The notes: generated by a model not told the origin, from the sequence alone. 64,000 nucleotides of DNA from JACVRM01 sp963809765 (GCA_963809765.1 CAWEKT010000003.1:868001-932000), one strand, 5' to 3'; numbered from the stretch's first letter, positions 1-9,616 are shown. Program-made: numbers and translations.

Positions 1-1
1 G

Positions 2-1087
2 ACGCCGATCTACCAGACGTCGACGTACGTCCAGGAGGCCGTCGGGGTGCACAAGGGCTACGACTACTCGCGCACGGGCAACCCGACGCGGACGGCGCTC
101 GAGCAGTGCCTCGCATCGCTCGAGAACGCCGCGCACGGCATCGCCTTCTCGTCCGGTCTCGGCGCGACGACGACACTCATGCACCTCGTCTCGCCCGGCG
201 AGCGGGTCGTCGCTGTCAACGACGTCTACGGCGGCGTCTACCGCATGTTCTCGCAGGTGTACGCCCCCAAGGGCTACGAGTTCACGTACCTCTCGGCGGA
301 AGAGGTCAGCGCCGAGCTGGCCGGCCATCTGGACGACCGGACGCGGCTGGTCTGGCTGGAGTCGCCCACCAACCCGCTGCTCAACATCGTCGACATCCGT
401 GCCGCAGCCGAGGCTGCGCATGCGGTCGGCGCGCTCGTCGTCGTCGACAACACGTTCGCGAGCCCGTACCTGCAGCAGCCGCTCGACCTCGGCGCCGACG
501 TCGTCGTCCACTCGACCACGAAGTACCTCGGCGGCCACTCGGACGTGGTCGGCGGTTTCGCGGGGACGAACGACCCGACCGTGGCCGAGCGACTGCGCTT
601 CCTGCAGAAGTCGCTGGGCGCGGTGCCGGGCGCCTTCGACGCCTGGCTCGTCCTGCGCGGGATCAAGACGCTGGCCGTGCGCATGCGCCAGAGCTGCGAG
701 AACGCCCGTCAGATCGCCGAGTTCCTGACGGGCCACGAGGCGGTCGAGCGCGTGCTCTATCCCGGGCTGCCCGACCATCCGGGTCACGAGCTCGCGCGGC
801 GCCAGATGCGGGACTTCGGCGGCATGCTCTCCTTCCTGGTCAGCAGCGAGCAGGAGGCCGTCGACCTGGTCGCCCGCACGAAGATCTGGAAGCTCGCCGA
901 GAGCCTCGGCGGCGTCGAGAGCCTGATCGAGCATCCGGCGCGCATGACGCACGCCTCCACGGCGGACGCGCCTTTCGCCGCGCCCCGGAACCTGGTGCGG
1001 CTGTCGGTCGGCATCGAGTCGTCCGCAGACCTGATCGAGGATCTCGCCGCCGCGCTCGTGCGCGCCCCCGCCGCCACCGGCGCCTAG
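2..1087 (+). CDS. Cystathionine gamma-synthase/lyase-type PLP enzyme (5' partial)
   Basis: PLP-dependent trans-sulfuration enzyme of the Cys/Met metabolism family, cytoplasmic, acting in cystathionine synthesis or breakdown. The reading frame is open from base 2 and runs into the window edge, so the true start lies upstream. The translation begins TPIYQTSTYVQE, then YDYSRTGNPTR, which is the family's typical N-terminal region. The PLP lysine lies in HSTTKYLGGHSD, and the C-terminal half contains SLGGVESLIEHPARMTH, a signature of gamma-synthases and gamma-lyases. About 361 residues are present against a usual 380-400, so only a short N-terminus is missing. Sequence alone does not separate synthase (metB) from lyase. 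No frameshift seen. Confidence 0.92.
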   Translation, partial: TPIYQTSTYVQEAVGVHKGYDYSRTGNPTRTALEQCLASLENAAHGIAFSSGLGATTTLMHLVSPGERVVAVNDVYGGVYRMFSQVYAPKGYEFTYLSAEEVSAELAGHLDDRTRLVWLESPTNPLLNIVDIRAAAEAAHAVGALVVVDNTFASPYLQQPLDLGADVVVHSTTKYLGGHSDVVGGFAGTNDPTVAERLRFLQKSLGAVPGAFDAWLVLRGIKTLAVRMRQSCENARQIAEFLTGHEAVERVLYPGLPDHPGHELARRQMRDFGGMLSFLVSSEQEAVDLVARTKIWKLAESLGGVESLIEHPARMTHASTADAPFAAPRNLVRLSVGIESSADLIEDLAAALVRAPAATGA

Positions 1088-1120
1088 CGGAACCCGGCTC
1101 CGTCCCGCGGTGTAAGGCGG

Positions 1121-1699
1121 GTGATGAGTCGCACGCTGCTGTGTGTCCCGGTCTTGCTGGCGCTGCTCGCCACGCCCGCCCACGCCAAGGGCCCGACCAG
1201 CCTCACCATTGCCGGCCCGGGGCTGGACGAGCCGCTCCGCGCGGCTGCGCTCGCCCAGCCGGACCCGACGAGCTACTGGCGCCTCGTCGAGCAGCTCGGG
1301 TTTTTCGTGTCGGCGATGGAGCCCTCCTCACCGGCGCGCCTCGCCGAGCCGCCTCGAGAACCGCTCGGGCCGAAGTACCGCATCCGCTGGCTCGTCCCCA
1401 TCCCCGGCAGCCCGCTCGTCATCCGCCAGGACCTCTACCCCTACGCCGCGGCCGGACCGGTGACGTACATGCCTCCCGGCCAGGCGCTGTTCGACCGCGA
1501 GACGCCCGGCGGCTGGTACCGAGCCAATGCGCCGGCCAAGGCGGCGCTGGTCGCCCGCGGCCTGCCGGCGGCGCCTGCGCGCGCCGACCAACCGGACGGA
1601 CGGGAGCGGTGGCCAGCGGCGCTGGCGGCCGGCGTCGGAGTCGCAGGCGCGGCCGCGTTCGTCGCGCTGCGACGACGACGCTCACGAGCCTCCGCCTAG
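1121..1699 (+). CDS. Secreted/membrane-anchored protein of unknown function
   Basis: 192-residue protein with an N-terminal signal peptide (hydrophobic stretch LLCVPVLLALLATPAHA followed by the mature start AKGPTS), a roughly 130-residue extracellular part, a hydrophobic Ala/Val/Gly segment near residues 164-182 and a basic tail RRRRSRASA. This topology (signal, ectodomain, C-terminal anchor, positive cytoplasmic end) indicates a type I membrane protein. I recognise no enzymatic motif. GTG at 1121 and ATG at 1124 are adjacent in-frame starts; the ATG is equally plausible. It follows the trans-sulfuration gene by about 33 nt. Confidence 0.7.
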   Translation: MMSRTLLCVPVLLALLATPAHAKGPTSLTIAGPGLDEPLRAAALAQPDPTSYWRLVEQLGFFVSAMEPSSPARLAEPPREPLGPKYRIRWLVPIPGSPLVIRQDLYPYAAAGPVTYMPPGQALFDRETPGGWYRANAPAKAALVARGLPAAPARADQPDGRERWPAALAAGVGVAGAAAFVALRRRRSRASA

Positions 1700-1743
1700 C
1701 GGATACTCACGGCCGCAGCCCCGGCCGTCCCTAGGATCGCCTC

Positions 1744-2593
1744 ATGCTGTCCGAGCCGCTCGACCTCCGCCATCTCGGGCACGCGCGCGTGATCGCCTCC
1801 TACGTCGTGGAGACCACCGACGGGCTCGCGCTCTTCGACTGCGGCCCGGCGACTTGCCTGCGCGCGTTGAAGCAGCGGCTCGCCGAGCAGGGGCTGGAGC
1901 TCACGGATCTCCGGCACCTGCTCCTCTCGCACATCCACCTCGACCACGCGGGCGCCGCCGGAGTTCTCGTGCGGGAACACCCGGGCCTGCGCGTCCACGT
2001 CTCCGAGGTCGGCGCGCCGCACCTGGCCGACCCGTCGAGACTCGAGCGCAGCGCCAGGCGGCTGTACGGCGACGACTTCGACCGGCTCTGGGGCGAGCTC
2101 GCGCCGGTTCCCGAGGAGAACATCGAGGTGGCCGGCGACCGAGTCCTCGACTTCGACTGCTTCGCGGCGCCGGGCCACGCCGCGCACCACGTCTGCTACG
2201 TGCGTGACGGCCTGATCCTGGCCGGGGACGCGGCCGGCGTCCGCCTCCAACCCAGCGACGCCGTCCTCCCGCCCACGCCCCCGCCCGAGTTCGACCTCGA
2301 GGGCTGGCTGGCTACGATCGACGAGATCGAGCGCCGCCGCCCCGAGCGGCTCGTGCTCACGCACTTCGGCGTCGCCGACGACCCTGGCAGGCACCTGGCC
2401 GAGCTGCGCGAGCGGCTCGAGCACTGGACGGCGAGCATCGAGGCGCGCCCGGACGAGCAGGCCTGGGTGGCCGAGCGGCTGGCCGAGCTGCCGCGCGGCC
2501 GAGCGCGAGGCCTACGACCAGGCGATGCCGCTCTGGCAGTCGTACGCGGGCCTGCGGCGCTGGGTCGACAAGCGCGACGAAGTGATCGCCTAG
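1744..2593 (+). CDS. Metallo-beta-lactamase-fold hydrolase (one frameshift near 2500)
   Basis: Soluble hydrolase of the MBL-fold superfamily, probably binding two metals. The first metal motif is SHIHLDHAG (HxHxDH); later ligands are visible in APGHAAHH, LAGDAAG and LTHFG, in the right order. The frame starting at ATG 1744 slips around 2495-2505: after AELPRG the family-like C-terminus EAYDQAMPLWQSYAGLRRW continues in another frame and ends at TAG 2591-2593. Skipping one base there restores a protein of about 282 residues. Without that correction the frame would read on into the downstream lipoprotein, giving a false 464-residue fusion. The substrate cannot be named. Confidence 0.82.
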
Positions 2594-2649
2594 CACTGTC
2601 CGAAACGGACATCTGGACTCGCCGCCCGGCCGGCCGTAGATTCGCCCGC

Positions 2650-3138
2650 GTGCGCTACCGGCTCGCGGCTCTCACTCTGCTGGCGCTGCTCGCAGGGTGC
2701 GGCGGCGATGACGACGACGCGGCCACCGGGCTCTCCGATGGGCGCCACTACGGCTACATCCGCGAGCTCGACCCCGAGGCACACCCTGCCGAGATCGACT
2801 TCGACCGGGCGGAGTTCCTGACCGGAGACGAGGCGACGGCGGCGGCAGTCGAGGACGGCGCGCTGCCCGAGGGCGAGCCGCTGTCCAACGACTACTACGT
2901 GCGTAACCCGTCCCCAGCCTCCGAGACGCTGTCGGTGGCAGATGACGTCGCGGTCACGCACGTCCACTGTCCCAGTTCGTGCGCCGAGGGCGCCGGGGGC
3001 GACTTCGCCGGTCTTGCCGAGTCGTTCGGACGGACGGGGGCGACGCTGGCGGACGACTACCGCGGCGCCGAGTCCCAGTACTGGGTGACCCTCCGCGATG
3101 GCAGGATCGTCGCAATCGACGAGCAGTACCTGCCCTGA
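2650..3138 (+). CDS. Putative lipoprotein, unknown function
   Basis: Starts at GTG 2650, 57 nt after the corrected end of the hydrolase gene. The N-terminus VRYRLAALTLLALLAGCGG is a lipoprotein signal with lipobox LLAGC, so the mature protein should be lipid-anchored at the Cys near residue 17 and followed by an acidic spacer (DDDD). The body is about 145 residues, acidic, with a Cys pair (HCPSSCAEG) and the ending QYWVTLRDGRIVAIDEQYLP. No enzymatic motif is recognised. It is transcribed in the same direction as the upstream hydrolase. Confidence 0.7.
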   Translation: MRYRLAALTLLALLAGCGGDDDDAATGLSDGRHYGYIRELDPEAHPAEIDFDRAEFLTGDEATAAAVEDGALPEGEPLSNDYYVRNPSPASETLSVADDVAVTHVHCPSSCAEGAGGDFAGLAESFGRTGATLADDYRGAESQYWVTLRDGRIVAIDEQYLP

Positions 3139-3196
3139 GCTGTCACGCGGTCGTACGACCAGTTCCCCGGACCGAATCGCACCCTCGGGCACCGAC

Positions 3197-3272
3197 TAGT
3201 GGCTGTCAGCCACTAACTGCTTGGGCTTGGGACAGCGGTTCGTGACGAGTTAGTGGCTGTCAGCCACTAACT
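3197..3272. repeat. Two copies of a palindrome between convergent genes
   Basis: Two hairpin-forming palindromes of the same sequence lie between the lipoprotein and the convergent MATE gene. Copy 1 (3197-3215) has 8-bp arms TAGTGGCT/AGCCACTA around GTC. Copy 2 (3248-3272) has 11-bp arms AGTTAGTGGCT/AGCCACTAACT around the same GTC loop. Copy 2 abuts the MATE stop codon complement at 3272-3274. They could act as a bidirectional terminator pair, or be an extragenic palindromic repeat. No T-tract follows. Confidence 0.65.
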
Positions 3273-4592
3273 CACGCCGCCCAGCCTGTGACGAGCCAGC
3301 GGCGGCTGCGGAAGCGCCAGCCCATGAGGACGAGGCGCACGATGATCAGCACCAGCAGCGCGACCCAGACACCGACCACGCCCCAGTCGAACGCGAGCGC
3401 GCCGACGGCGACCGCGGTCGACGCAGCTCCGGCGGCGAGCATCGACCACGCGAGGTAGCGGCCGTCGCCGGCGCCGATGAGAATGCCGTCCAGCGCGAAG
3501 ACGGCTCCGTTCAGCGGCTGCATCAGCGCGAACACCGGCCAGAGCGCCTGGGCGCGCTCGATCGTCTCGGCGTCTCCGGTGAAGATGCGCGGCAGCACGC
3601 CGACGAGCGCCATCATCACCGCCGCGAACAGCGCCGCCCGCCAGCACCGACATCGTGATCATCCGGGTGCTCGCGGCGAACGCACCATCACGGTCGTCGG
3701 CGCCGAGCATTCGCCCGACGATCACCTGCCCGGCGATCGCGACCGAGTCGAGCACGAGCGCGAGGAACGCCCAGAGCTGGAAGGCGACCTGGTGCGCGCC
3801 GAGCGACGCGTCGCCGAACCGAGCCGCCACGGCGCCGGCCGCGACGAACGCGCCGTAGAGGGCGGTCGTGCGCAAGAAGATGTAGCGCCCGAGCTGGAGC
3901 AGCCGGCGCAGCAGCACCGGGTCGAGGCGCAGTCGCCCGCGCAGGCCCGGGAACATCACGACGACGAACGCGGCGCCCATGAACGCCTGCGCGATCACGG
4001 TGCCCCAGGCAGAGCCGGCGATCCCCCAGTCGAAGCCGTAGACGAAGAGCACCTCGAGCACGACGTTGAGCGCGTTCGCCGCCAGGAAGATGAGCAGCGG
4101 CGTGCGCAGGTTCGAGACGCCGCGCAGGTAGCCCTCGCCCGCGCGCGCGAGGAACGCGAACGGCAGCCCGAGCGAGGCGATGCGGATGTAGAGCACGGCC
4201 AGGTCGGCGGTCCGGTCCGTCCCCGCCCATGGCCGCCACGATCGGCTCCGCGAGCGCGATCAGGGCGACGGTCAGGACGGCGGCGATCGCCGAGCGACAG
4301 CCAGAGCGCCTGCACTCCCAGCCCGTGCGCGATGTCCAGCTCCCGCGCGCCCGATGGCGCGCGCCACCTGCGCCGTCGTGCCGTAGGTCAGGAAGTTGAA
4401 GATCGCGAAGACGCCCGAGAGCACGACCGCGGCGATGCCGAGGGCGGCGAGCTGCGAGCGCCCGAGGTGGCCCACGATCGCGGTGTCGACGAGGATGTAG
4501 AGCGGCTCCGCCGCCAGGGCGCCGAGCGCGAGCACGGCCAGACGCAGGATCTCGCGGTCGTAGGCGCTGCGAAGCGCGAGCGCCTGCCTCAA
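3272..4592 (-). CDS. MATE-family multidrug/toxin efflux transporter (several frameshifts)
   Basis: Polytopic inner-membrane antiporter of the MATE (DinF/NorM-like) family, recognised from AAEPLYILVDTAIVGHLGRSQ near the N-terminus, then LRGVSNLRTPLLIFLAANALN and LGAHQVAFQLWAFLALVLDS. Reading requires frame changes near 4350, 4290, 4225 and 3640; the corrected length is about 440 residues, normal for the family. The most likely start is TTG 4592-4590, overlapping the TGA of the glycosyltransferase gene (TTGA), which implies translational coupling. The gene ends at TGA 3274-3272 inside a palindrome. Substrate unknown; it may simply share the transcript with the sugar genes. Confidence 0.85.
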
Positions 4593-5628
4593 GCGTGCTG
4601 CTCGATCAGCCGCTCGTACGCCGCCACGTAGTCGGCGACCATCCGCTCCTGGGAGAAGCGTTGCTCGACGAAGCGGCGCAGCTCCGCCGGGTCGAGCGCG
4701 TCGGCCCGCTCCAGCGCGCCCGGGCATGTCGCGGTAGCTCTCGACGATGATCCCGGAGACGCCGTCCTCGATCACCTCGGGCACGGCGCCCCAGCGGGTC
4801 GCGATCACCGGCGTGCCGCAGGCCATCGACTCGATCATGACGAGGCCGAACGGCTCCTCCCACTCGATCGGGAAGAGCGTCGCGCGCGCGTTCTGCAGGA
4901 GCTCGACCTTCGTTCCGTGCGGCACCTCGCCCAGGTACTCGATGCCGTGCTGGCCGAGGTGCGGCTCGACGTACTCGGCGAAGTACTCGAGCTCGTGCGG
5001 GTCGCGCCTCTTGCCGGCGATCTTCAGCGGCAGGCCGAGCTCGCATGGCCGACCGCGATCGCGCGGTGGCAGCCCTTGTCGTGGCTCATGCGGCCGAGGA
5101 ACAGCAGGTAGTCGCCGCGGTGGGGCTTGGCCGGGTAGAGCGAGAGGTCGATCGCGTTGGGCACCGTCGCCACCCAGGTCAGGTTCGGGCGGCGGGCGGC
5201 GCTGGTTCTCCGAGATGGAGATCAGGCCAAGGCGAGGCACGACCTCGTCGAGCGCGTCGTAGATCTCCGCAGCGGCGCCGTCGAGCGGGCCGTGCACGGT
5301 GTGGGCGACCGGCGTCGGCGACCGCGCCGGCGAGCGAGGACGTGTACGGGCCGGAGTGGTCGTTGACGACGTCGAAGTCGCCGGCGCGCCGGTAGCACGC
5401 GAACGCGTGGCGGAACTCCACCTCCGTGATGCCGATCGAGGCGCTCGGCGCCTCGGCGAAGACGTACTCGAGCCTCGCCTTCGTGTGCGAGTCGCCCGAG
5501 GCGAAGAGCGTCACCTCGTGGCCGGCGAGCACGAGACCGTCCGCGAGCAGCGAGACGACGAGCTCGATGCCGCCGTAACCCGGCGGCGGCACCGGGAACC
5601 AGACGGGCGCGATGACGGCGATCCGCAC
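4589..5628 (-). CDS. GT4-type glycosyltransferase (several frameshifts)
   Basis: Retaining GT-B glycosyltransferase of the GT4 kind. The N-terminus VRIAVIAPVWFPVPPPGYGG carries the acceptor-side glycine loop (PPGYGGIE) and the C-terminal half has the nucleotide-sugar motif EEPFGLVMIESMACGTPVIA with the E-x7-E pair. Frame changes are needed near 5310, 5200, 5050 and 4725; corrected length is about 346 residues. GTG 5628-5626 is chosen because it begins the conserved strand and lies 4 nt after the stop of the debranching-type gene. It ends in YERLIEQHA followed by TGA at 4591-4589. Acceptor unknown; co-occurrence with a debranching-like glycosidase suggests glucan or trehalose-type metabolism (inference). 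Confidence 0.87.
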
Positions 5629-5632
5629 GCGC

Positions 5633-7693
5633 TCAACTCTCCTCCACCGAGACCCGCCCACGCTCCAGCGTCACCGCCCAGCGCCGGTCGAACGCCTGGC
5701 ACGCCGGTGAGCTCGAGCGACCCGGCCCACGATGGCAGCTCGGCGGGCGCCTGGGAGACGAGGCTCTGCCGCTCGCGGTTGGGAACGAGCCCGAGCAGGA
5801 GCTGGAGCAGCAGCACGGGCGTGCCGGCCGCCCAGGCCTGCGGCCGGCCGCCGTCGGATACGCGATCGGGAAGGAGGTCTCTGCGCGCCTGAAGCCGGAG
5901 AAGACCTCTGGGAGCTGGTGTTCGAAGTTCCTCGCGACGCCGATGATGCGGCGGATGATCCGCTGCGCCTCCTGCCAGCGGCCGCACCGTGCCAGCCCGG
6001 CCGCGATCAGGGAGTTGTCGTGCGGCCACACCGAGCCGTTGTGGTACGAGATCGGGTTGTAGCCGACGTCGCGCGACGACATCGTCCGCACGCCCCAGCC
6101 CGACCAGAGCTGGTCGCCCATCAGCGCGTCGACGACCGCATCGACGCGCTCCGGCGGGACGATGCCGCTCCACAGCAGGTGGCCGATGTTCGACGTGAGC
6201 GAATCCACCGGCCGCTTGTCGCCGTCGAGCGCGAGGGCGTAGTAGCCGCCGTGCTCGGGAATCCAGAAGGACTGGTCGAAGCGCTGCCGCAGCTCCGCGG
6301 CCTCGGACTCGAGCCGTTCCGCGAGCTCGCGCTCGCGCCAGACGACGCGGGCGAGCTCGGCGACGCGCAGCTTGGCGTCGTAGACGTACCCCTGCACCTC
6401 GACCGGGGCGATGGGCGTGCGGGCGAGCGTGCCGTTGGAGAAGCGCTGCGAGTCCCAGGAGTCCTTCCAGGACTGGTTCTCGAGGCCCGTCGGCGTGCGC
6501 CGCTCGTACTCGACGAAGCCGTCGCCGTCGCGGTCGCCGTACTCGTCGATCCAGGCGAGCGCACGCAGCGCCGGCTCGCGCAGCGAGCGCACGAGCGCCG
6601 CGTCGTCCGTCCAGCGCCAGACCTCCGAGAGCAGGATCAGGTAGAGCGGCGTGGCGTCGACCGTGCCGTAGTAGCGCTTGAACCAGTTCGCCGCCGCCTT
6701 GCCGTGGCGCACCTCGTGGACGATCTTGCCCGGCTCGGCGTCGATCGACGCGTCCTCGGCCTCGGCCTGCAGGTCGGCGAGCGCCTCGAGCGCGCCGCGC
6801 GCCAGCTCCGGCCCGAAGAGGAGCGTCTGGAGCGACGTGATGATCGTGTCGCGGCCGAACACGGTCATGAACCACGGCATGCCGGCGGCCGGCAGCCGAG
6901 CGACCCCGTCGGCGCCGCGCATGCGCAGCGCGGCGAGGTCGGCGACCGACTGTGAGAAGCAGTCGCCGAGGTCGTCCCAGCTCGCCCGCAGCTGCGGCAC
7001 GCGCAGCTGCCACGCCGTGAGGGAGTCGCGCACGCGCGCGAGCTCCTCGCCGAAGCGGCTCTCGACCGTCTGCGGGGGTAGCGGCTCGCCCGCGAGCATG
7101 CCGACCACGTCGATGCGCACCTCCCAGGTGCTCCGCGCGTTGACGCGGACCGGCCACCGCATCGTCCCTCCCTCCGGCGTGCCCGCGGGGGAGAAGATCA
7201 GCTGCGTCCAGGCGCCGAAGTCACGGTCGCTCAGCACGAAGCGGCTGTTGGGCTCGTCCCACTCGACCTCCGCTGCCTCCGGCAGCGGCTCGGCCCGCAC
7301 CGGGTCGCCGAGCGCGAAGTCGTGGTGCTTGACGGCGAAGATGTCCGCGAAGTCGTTGCCGACCTCGAGCTCGAGCTCGAGGTCGAGGTCGCGGCCGGAC
7401 AGGTTGTGCAGGACGATCCGCTCCTGCATGCCGTCGCTGACGAAGCGCTCGCGGTAGATCGCAACCTCGTCCTGCTCGAGCCCGCCCCCGAGCGCGTTCC
7501 GGAGGTAGAAGGCGGCCGAGAAGTACTCGACCTTGCCGTACGACAGGAGCAGCGGCCGGTCGCCGTTGAGCCGGAGCTGGAGGCGCGACAGGAAGCGCGT
7601 GTCGCTCGCGTAGAAGCCCTCGGTCGGCGCGCTGATGTCGCCCCGCTCGTCGCAGATGCAGAACGTCGAGCCCTCGAGGATCGTCAGCGCCAT
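5633..7693 (-). CDS. Glycogen debranching-type amylo-alpha-1,6-glucosidase (two compensating frameshifts)
   Basis: Cytoplasmic glycoside hydrolase with an N-terminal debranching-enzyme beta domain (residues about 1-190, starting MALTILEGSTFCICDE) and an (alpha/alpha)6 barrel of the GDE_C type. Barrel landmarks are WFMTVFGRDTIITSLQ, ENQSWKDSWDS and SYHNGSVWPHDNSLIAAG. About 686 residues. Near 5850 the frame slips, the expected sequence (QAWAAGTPVLLLQLLLGL) appears in another frame, and it returns near 5700 to finish AFDRRWAVTLERG. These two shifts compensate and look like base-calling errors. Start ATG 7693 lies about 20 nt after the SDR stop. In Actinobacteria such proteins often sit beside GT4 genes, as here. 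Confidence 0.9.
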   Translation of the reverse strand: MALTILEGSTFCICDERGDISAPTEGFYASDTRFLSRLQLRLNGDRPLLLSYGKVEYFSAAFYLRNALGGGLEQDEVAIYRERFVSDGMQERIVLHNLSGRDLDLELELEVGNDFADIFAVKHHDFALGDPVRAEPLPEAAEVEWDEPNSRFVLSDRDFGAWTQLIFSPAGTPEGGTMRWPVRVNARSTWEVRIDVVGMLAGEPLPPQTVESRFGEELARVRDSLTAWQLRVPQLRASWDDLGDCFSQSVADLAALRMRGADGVARLPAAGMPWFMTVFGRDTIITSLQTLLFGPELARGALEALADLQAEAEDASIDAEPGKIVHEVRHGKAAANWFKRYYGTVDATPLYLILLSEVWRWTDDAALVRSLREPALRALAWIDEYGDRDGDGFVEYERRTPTGLENQSWKDSWDSQRFSNGTLARTPIAPVEVQGYVYDAKLRVAELARVVWRERELAERLESEAAELRQRFDQSFWIPEHGGYYALALDGDKRPVDSLTSNIGHLLWSGIVPPERVDAVVDALMGDQLWSGWGVRTMSSRDVGYNPISYHNGSVWPHDNSLIAAGLARCGRWQEAQRIIRRIIGVARNFEHQLPEVFSGFRRAETSFPIAYPTAAGRRPGRPARPCCCSSSCSGSFPTASGRASSPRRPPSCHRGPGRSSSPACQAFDRRWAVTLERGRVSVEES

Positions 7694-7712
7694 GGCGGCC
7701 GCGCGCTTGCGC

Positions 7713-8465
7713 TCAGCTCGGGGGCGGCTCGTCCCGCAGGATGCGGCCGCCGCTCGACTGGGCGAGCGCCTTGACGACGATCTCGTCCACGTTGACGTGC
7801 AGCGGGCGCGTGAGCGCGAAGACGATGCAGTCGGCGATCTCCTCCGGCTGTATCGCCTGCACGCCCGCGTAGACGGCCGCCGCCTGATCGGTGTCGCCGC
7901 GGAAGCGCACGCGCGAGAAGTCGGTCTCGACGAGCCCCGGGTCGACGGTGGTGATGCGGATGGGCCGCCCGAGCAGGTCCTCGCGCAGCGCATAGGTGAA
8001 CCCGCGCACGGCGAACTTGGTCGTGACGTAGAGAGAGCCGTTGGCGTACGCCTGCCGACCTGCGACCGAGCCGAGGTTGACGATGTGCCCGCCGTCGCGG
8101 ATGTGGGGCAGCACGAGCCTCGTCATCCGGATGAGCCCGGCGACGTTGGTCGCGATCACCGTCTCCTCGTCCTCCTCGGTGCTGTTCCAGAACGGGTCGC
8201 GTCCGAGGGCCAGGCCCGCGTTGTTGACGAGGACGTCCACGTGGCCGAGCGCGACCACGGCCGCCTCGACGAACTCCTCGCAGCTGGCGCGGTCGGTGAC
8301 ATCGAGGCGCAGCGCGACGACTGCGGGGCCCAGCTCGCCCAGGCGGTCGACTCTGCGTGCGCCCGCCGCCACGGTCACGCCCTCGGACGTGAGCGCACGC
8401 ACCGTCGCAGCGCCGATGCCGGACGAGGCGCCGGTCACGATCGCCGTCTTGCCGCGCAGCGTCAT
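7713..8465 (-). CDS. Short-chain dehydrogenase/reductase (SDR, classical)
   Basis: NAD(P)-dependent oxidoreductase, 250 residues, cytoplasmic. Rossmann motif TGASSGIG at residues 11-18, NNAG near 91, a catalytic Ser in LGSVAG and the catalytic pair YVTTK (YxxxK), then VDPGLVETDF. The order, spacing and the IQPEEIADCIVFALTRP stretch match the YdfG/classical SDR type; the basic residue after the cofactor loop (ARRVDRL) favours NADPH. Start ATG 8465, intact. It is the first gene of the minus-strand run leading to the glycosidase, glycosyltransferase and transporter. Substrate not predictable. Confidence 0.93.
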   Translation of the reverse strand: MTLRGKTAIVTGASSGIGAATVRALTSEGVTVAAGARRVDRLGELGPAVVALRLDVTDRASCEEFVEAAVVALGHVDVLVNNAGLALGRDPFWNSTEEDEETVIATNVAGLIRMTRLVLPHIRDGGHIVNLGSVAGRQAYANGSLYVTTKFAVRGFTYALREDLLGRPIRITTVDPGLVETDFSRVRFRGDTDQAAAVYAGVQAIQPEEIADCIVFALTRPLHVNVDEIVVKALAQSSGGRILRDEPPPS

Positions 8466-8610
8466 TGGCCGGGCAGCCTACTCGCGCGCCCAGGGCGTAA
8501 GGCTTGGGTCAGTCCCCTGCGCCACTCACGAGCGACGCCACCGCTGTCGACGGGGACAGACCCGTCTGCAAGGAGGCGCCCCGCCACAAGCGCTGGGTTT
8601 CCCCGGGGCG

Positions 8611-8636
8611 GCGACGCGAAGCGGCGACGCGAAGCG
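8611..8636. repeat. Two tandem copies of a 13-bp unit in an intergenic gap
   Basis: The 200-nt gap 8466-8665 holds no gene. Its only structure is a 13-bp unit (GCGACGCGAAGCG) present twice head to tail. Function unknown. Confidence 0.6.
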
Positions 8637-8665
8637 GCGCCGCCCAAGCGGACTGACCCGTGCCG

Positions 8666-9616
8666 TCAAGCGGCTGAGGCTCTTACTCGCGCCCGCGGCG
8701 TGAACGGCTCGCCCAGGGCGACCGGGTGGGCGTGCTCGCCGATGTGGTCGACCTGGAGCGTCGTGTGCGTGAGGCCGAATCGCTCGGCCAGGACCGCCTC
8801 GAGCTCGCGGCGCAGGCGGTGGCAGTCGGCGCCGCGGTCGACGAGCACGTGGGCCGACATGGCTGCGAAGCCGCTCGTGATCGTCCAGATGTGCAGGTCG
8901 TGCACCTCGCGCACGCCGTCGTGTCCGGCGAGAGCCCGCCCAACCTCGACCGCGTCGATCCCGGGCGGCGTGCTCTCGAGCAGGACGCCGACCGATTCGC
9001 GCAGCACCGACCACGCGCTGACGAGCACCAGGGCGGCGATCGCCAGTGCCGCGATCGGGTCGGCGTACTGCCAGCCGGTCGTCAGGATGACGATGCCGGC
9101 GGCCACGACCCCGACCGACCCGGCGAGGTCGGCAAGCACGTGCCGGTACGCTGCGCGGACGTTGAGGCTGCCGTCGCGTCCGCCGGCCATGACCGCCGCG
9201 GCGCCGAGGTTGACCACGAGGCCAAGCAGGCCGACGGCCAGGATCCAGCCGCCGAGCGGCTCGGGCGGGTCGCGGAAGCGGGACACGGCCTCGATCGCGA
9301 TCCAGATCGCGATCACCACGAGCGCGACCCCGTTGAACAGGGCGGCCAGGATCTCGGCGCGCCGGAGGCCGAAGCTCCGCTGCGGCGTCGTCGGGGTCGC
9401 CGCCAGCCAGGCGGCGGCGAGCGCAAGGGCGAGGCTCGCCGCGTCGGTCAGCATGTGGCCCGCGTCCGCGAGCAGGGCGAGCGAGTCGGCGAACAGGCCC
9501 GCCGCCACCTCGACGGCCATGAAGGCGACGATCAGCCCGAGGGCGATCCCGAGCCGCCGGCGGTCGGCGCGCAGCCGCTCGCCGAGACCGTGGTGGTGGT
9601 GGCCGTGCGCGTGCAT
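8666..9616 (-). CDS. Cation diffusion facilitator (CzcD-type zinc/heavy-metal exporter)
   Basis: 316-residue inner-membrane metal/proton antiporter. A His-rich N-terminus (MHAHGHHHHG) probably binds metal. Six transmembrane helices follow. TM2 carries HMLTDA (HxxxD) and TM5 carries HVLADL (HxxxD); these four residues form the CDF transport site and support zinc selectivity. The cytoplasmic C-terminal domain is visible from VHDLHIWTITSG to DCHRLRRELEA. Start ATG 9616, intact. Divergent from the FtsH-like gene across a 160-nt gap. Confidence 0.95.
   Translation of the reverse strand: MHAHGHHHHGLGERLRADRRRLGIALGLIVAFMAVEVAAGLFADSLALLADAGHMLTDAASLALALAAAWLAATPTTPQRSFGLRRAEILAALFNGVALVVIAIWIAIEAVSRFRDPPEPLGGWILAVGLLGLVVNLGAAAVMAGGRDGSLNVRAAYRHVLADLAGSVGVVAAGIVILTTGWQYADPIAALAIAALVLVSAWSVLRESVGVLLESTPPGIDAVEVGRALAGHDGVREVHDLHIWTITSGFAAMSAHVLVDRGADCHRLRRELEAVLAERFGLTHTTLQVDHIGEHAHPVALGEPFTPRARVRASAA

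Noticed and set aside
1744..3138. A single 464-residue hydrolase-lipoprotein fusion
   Set aside because: The hydrolase C-terminus continues in another frame to a stop at 2593 and a lipobox signal starts at 2650 in the original frame; the fusion comes from a one-base slip.
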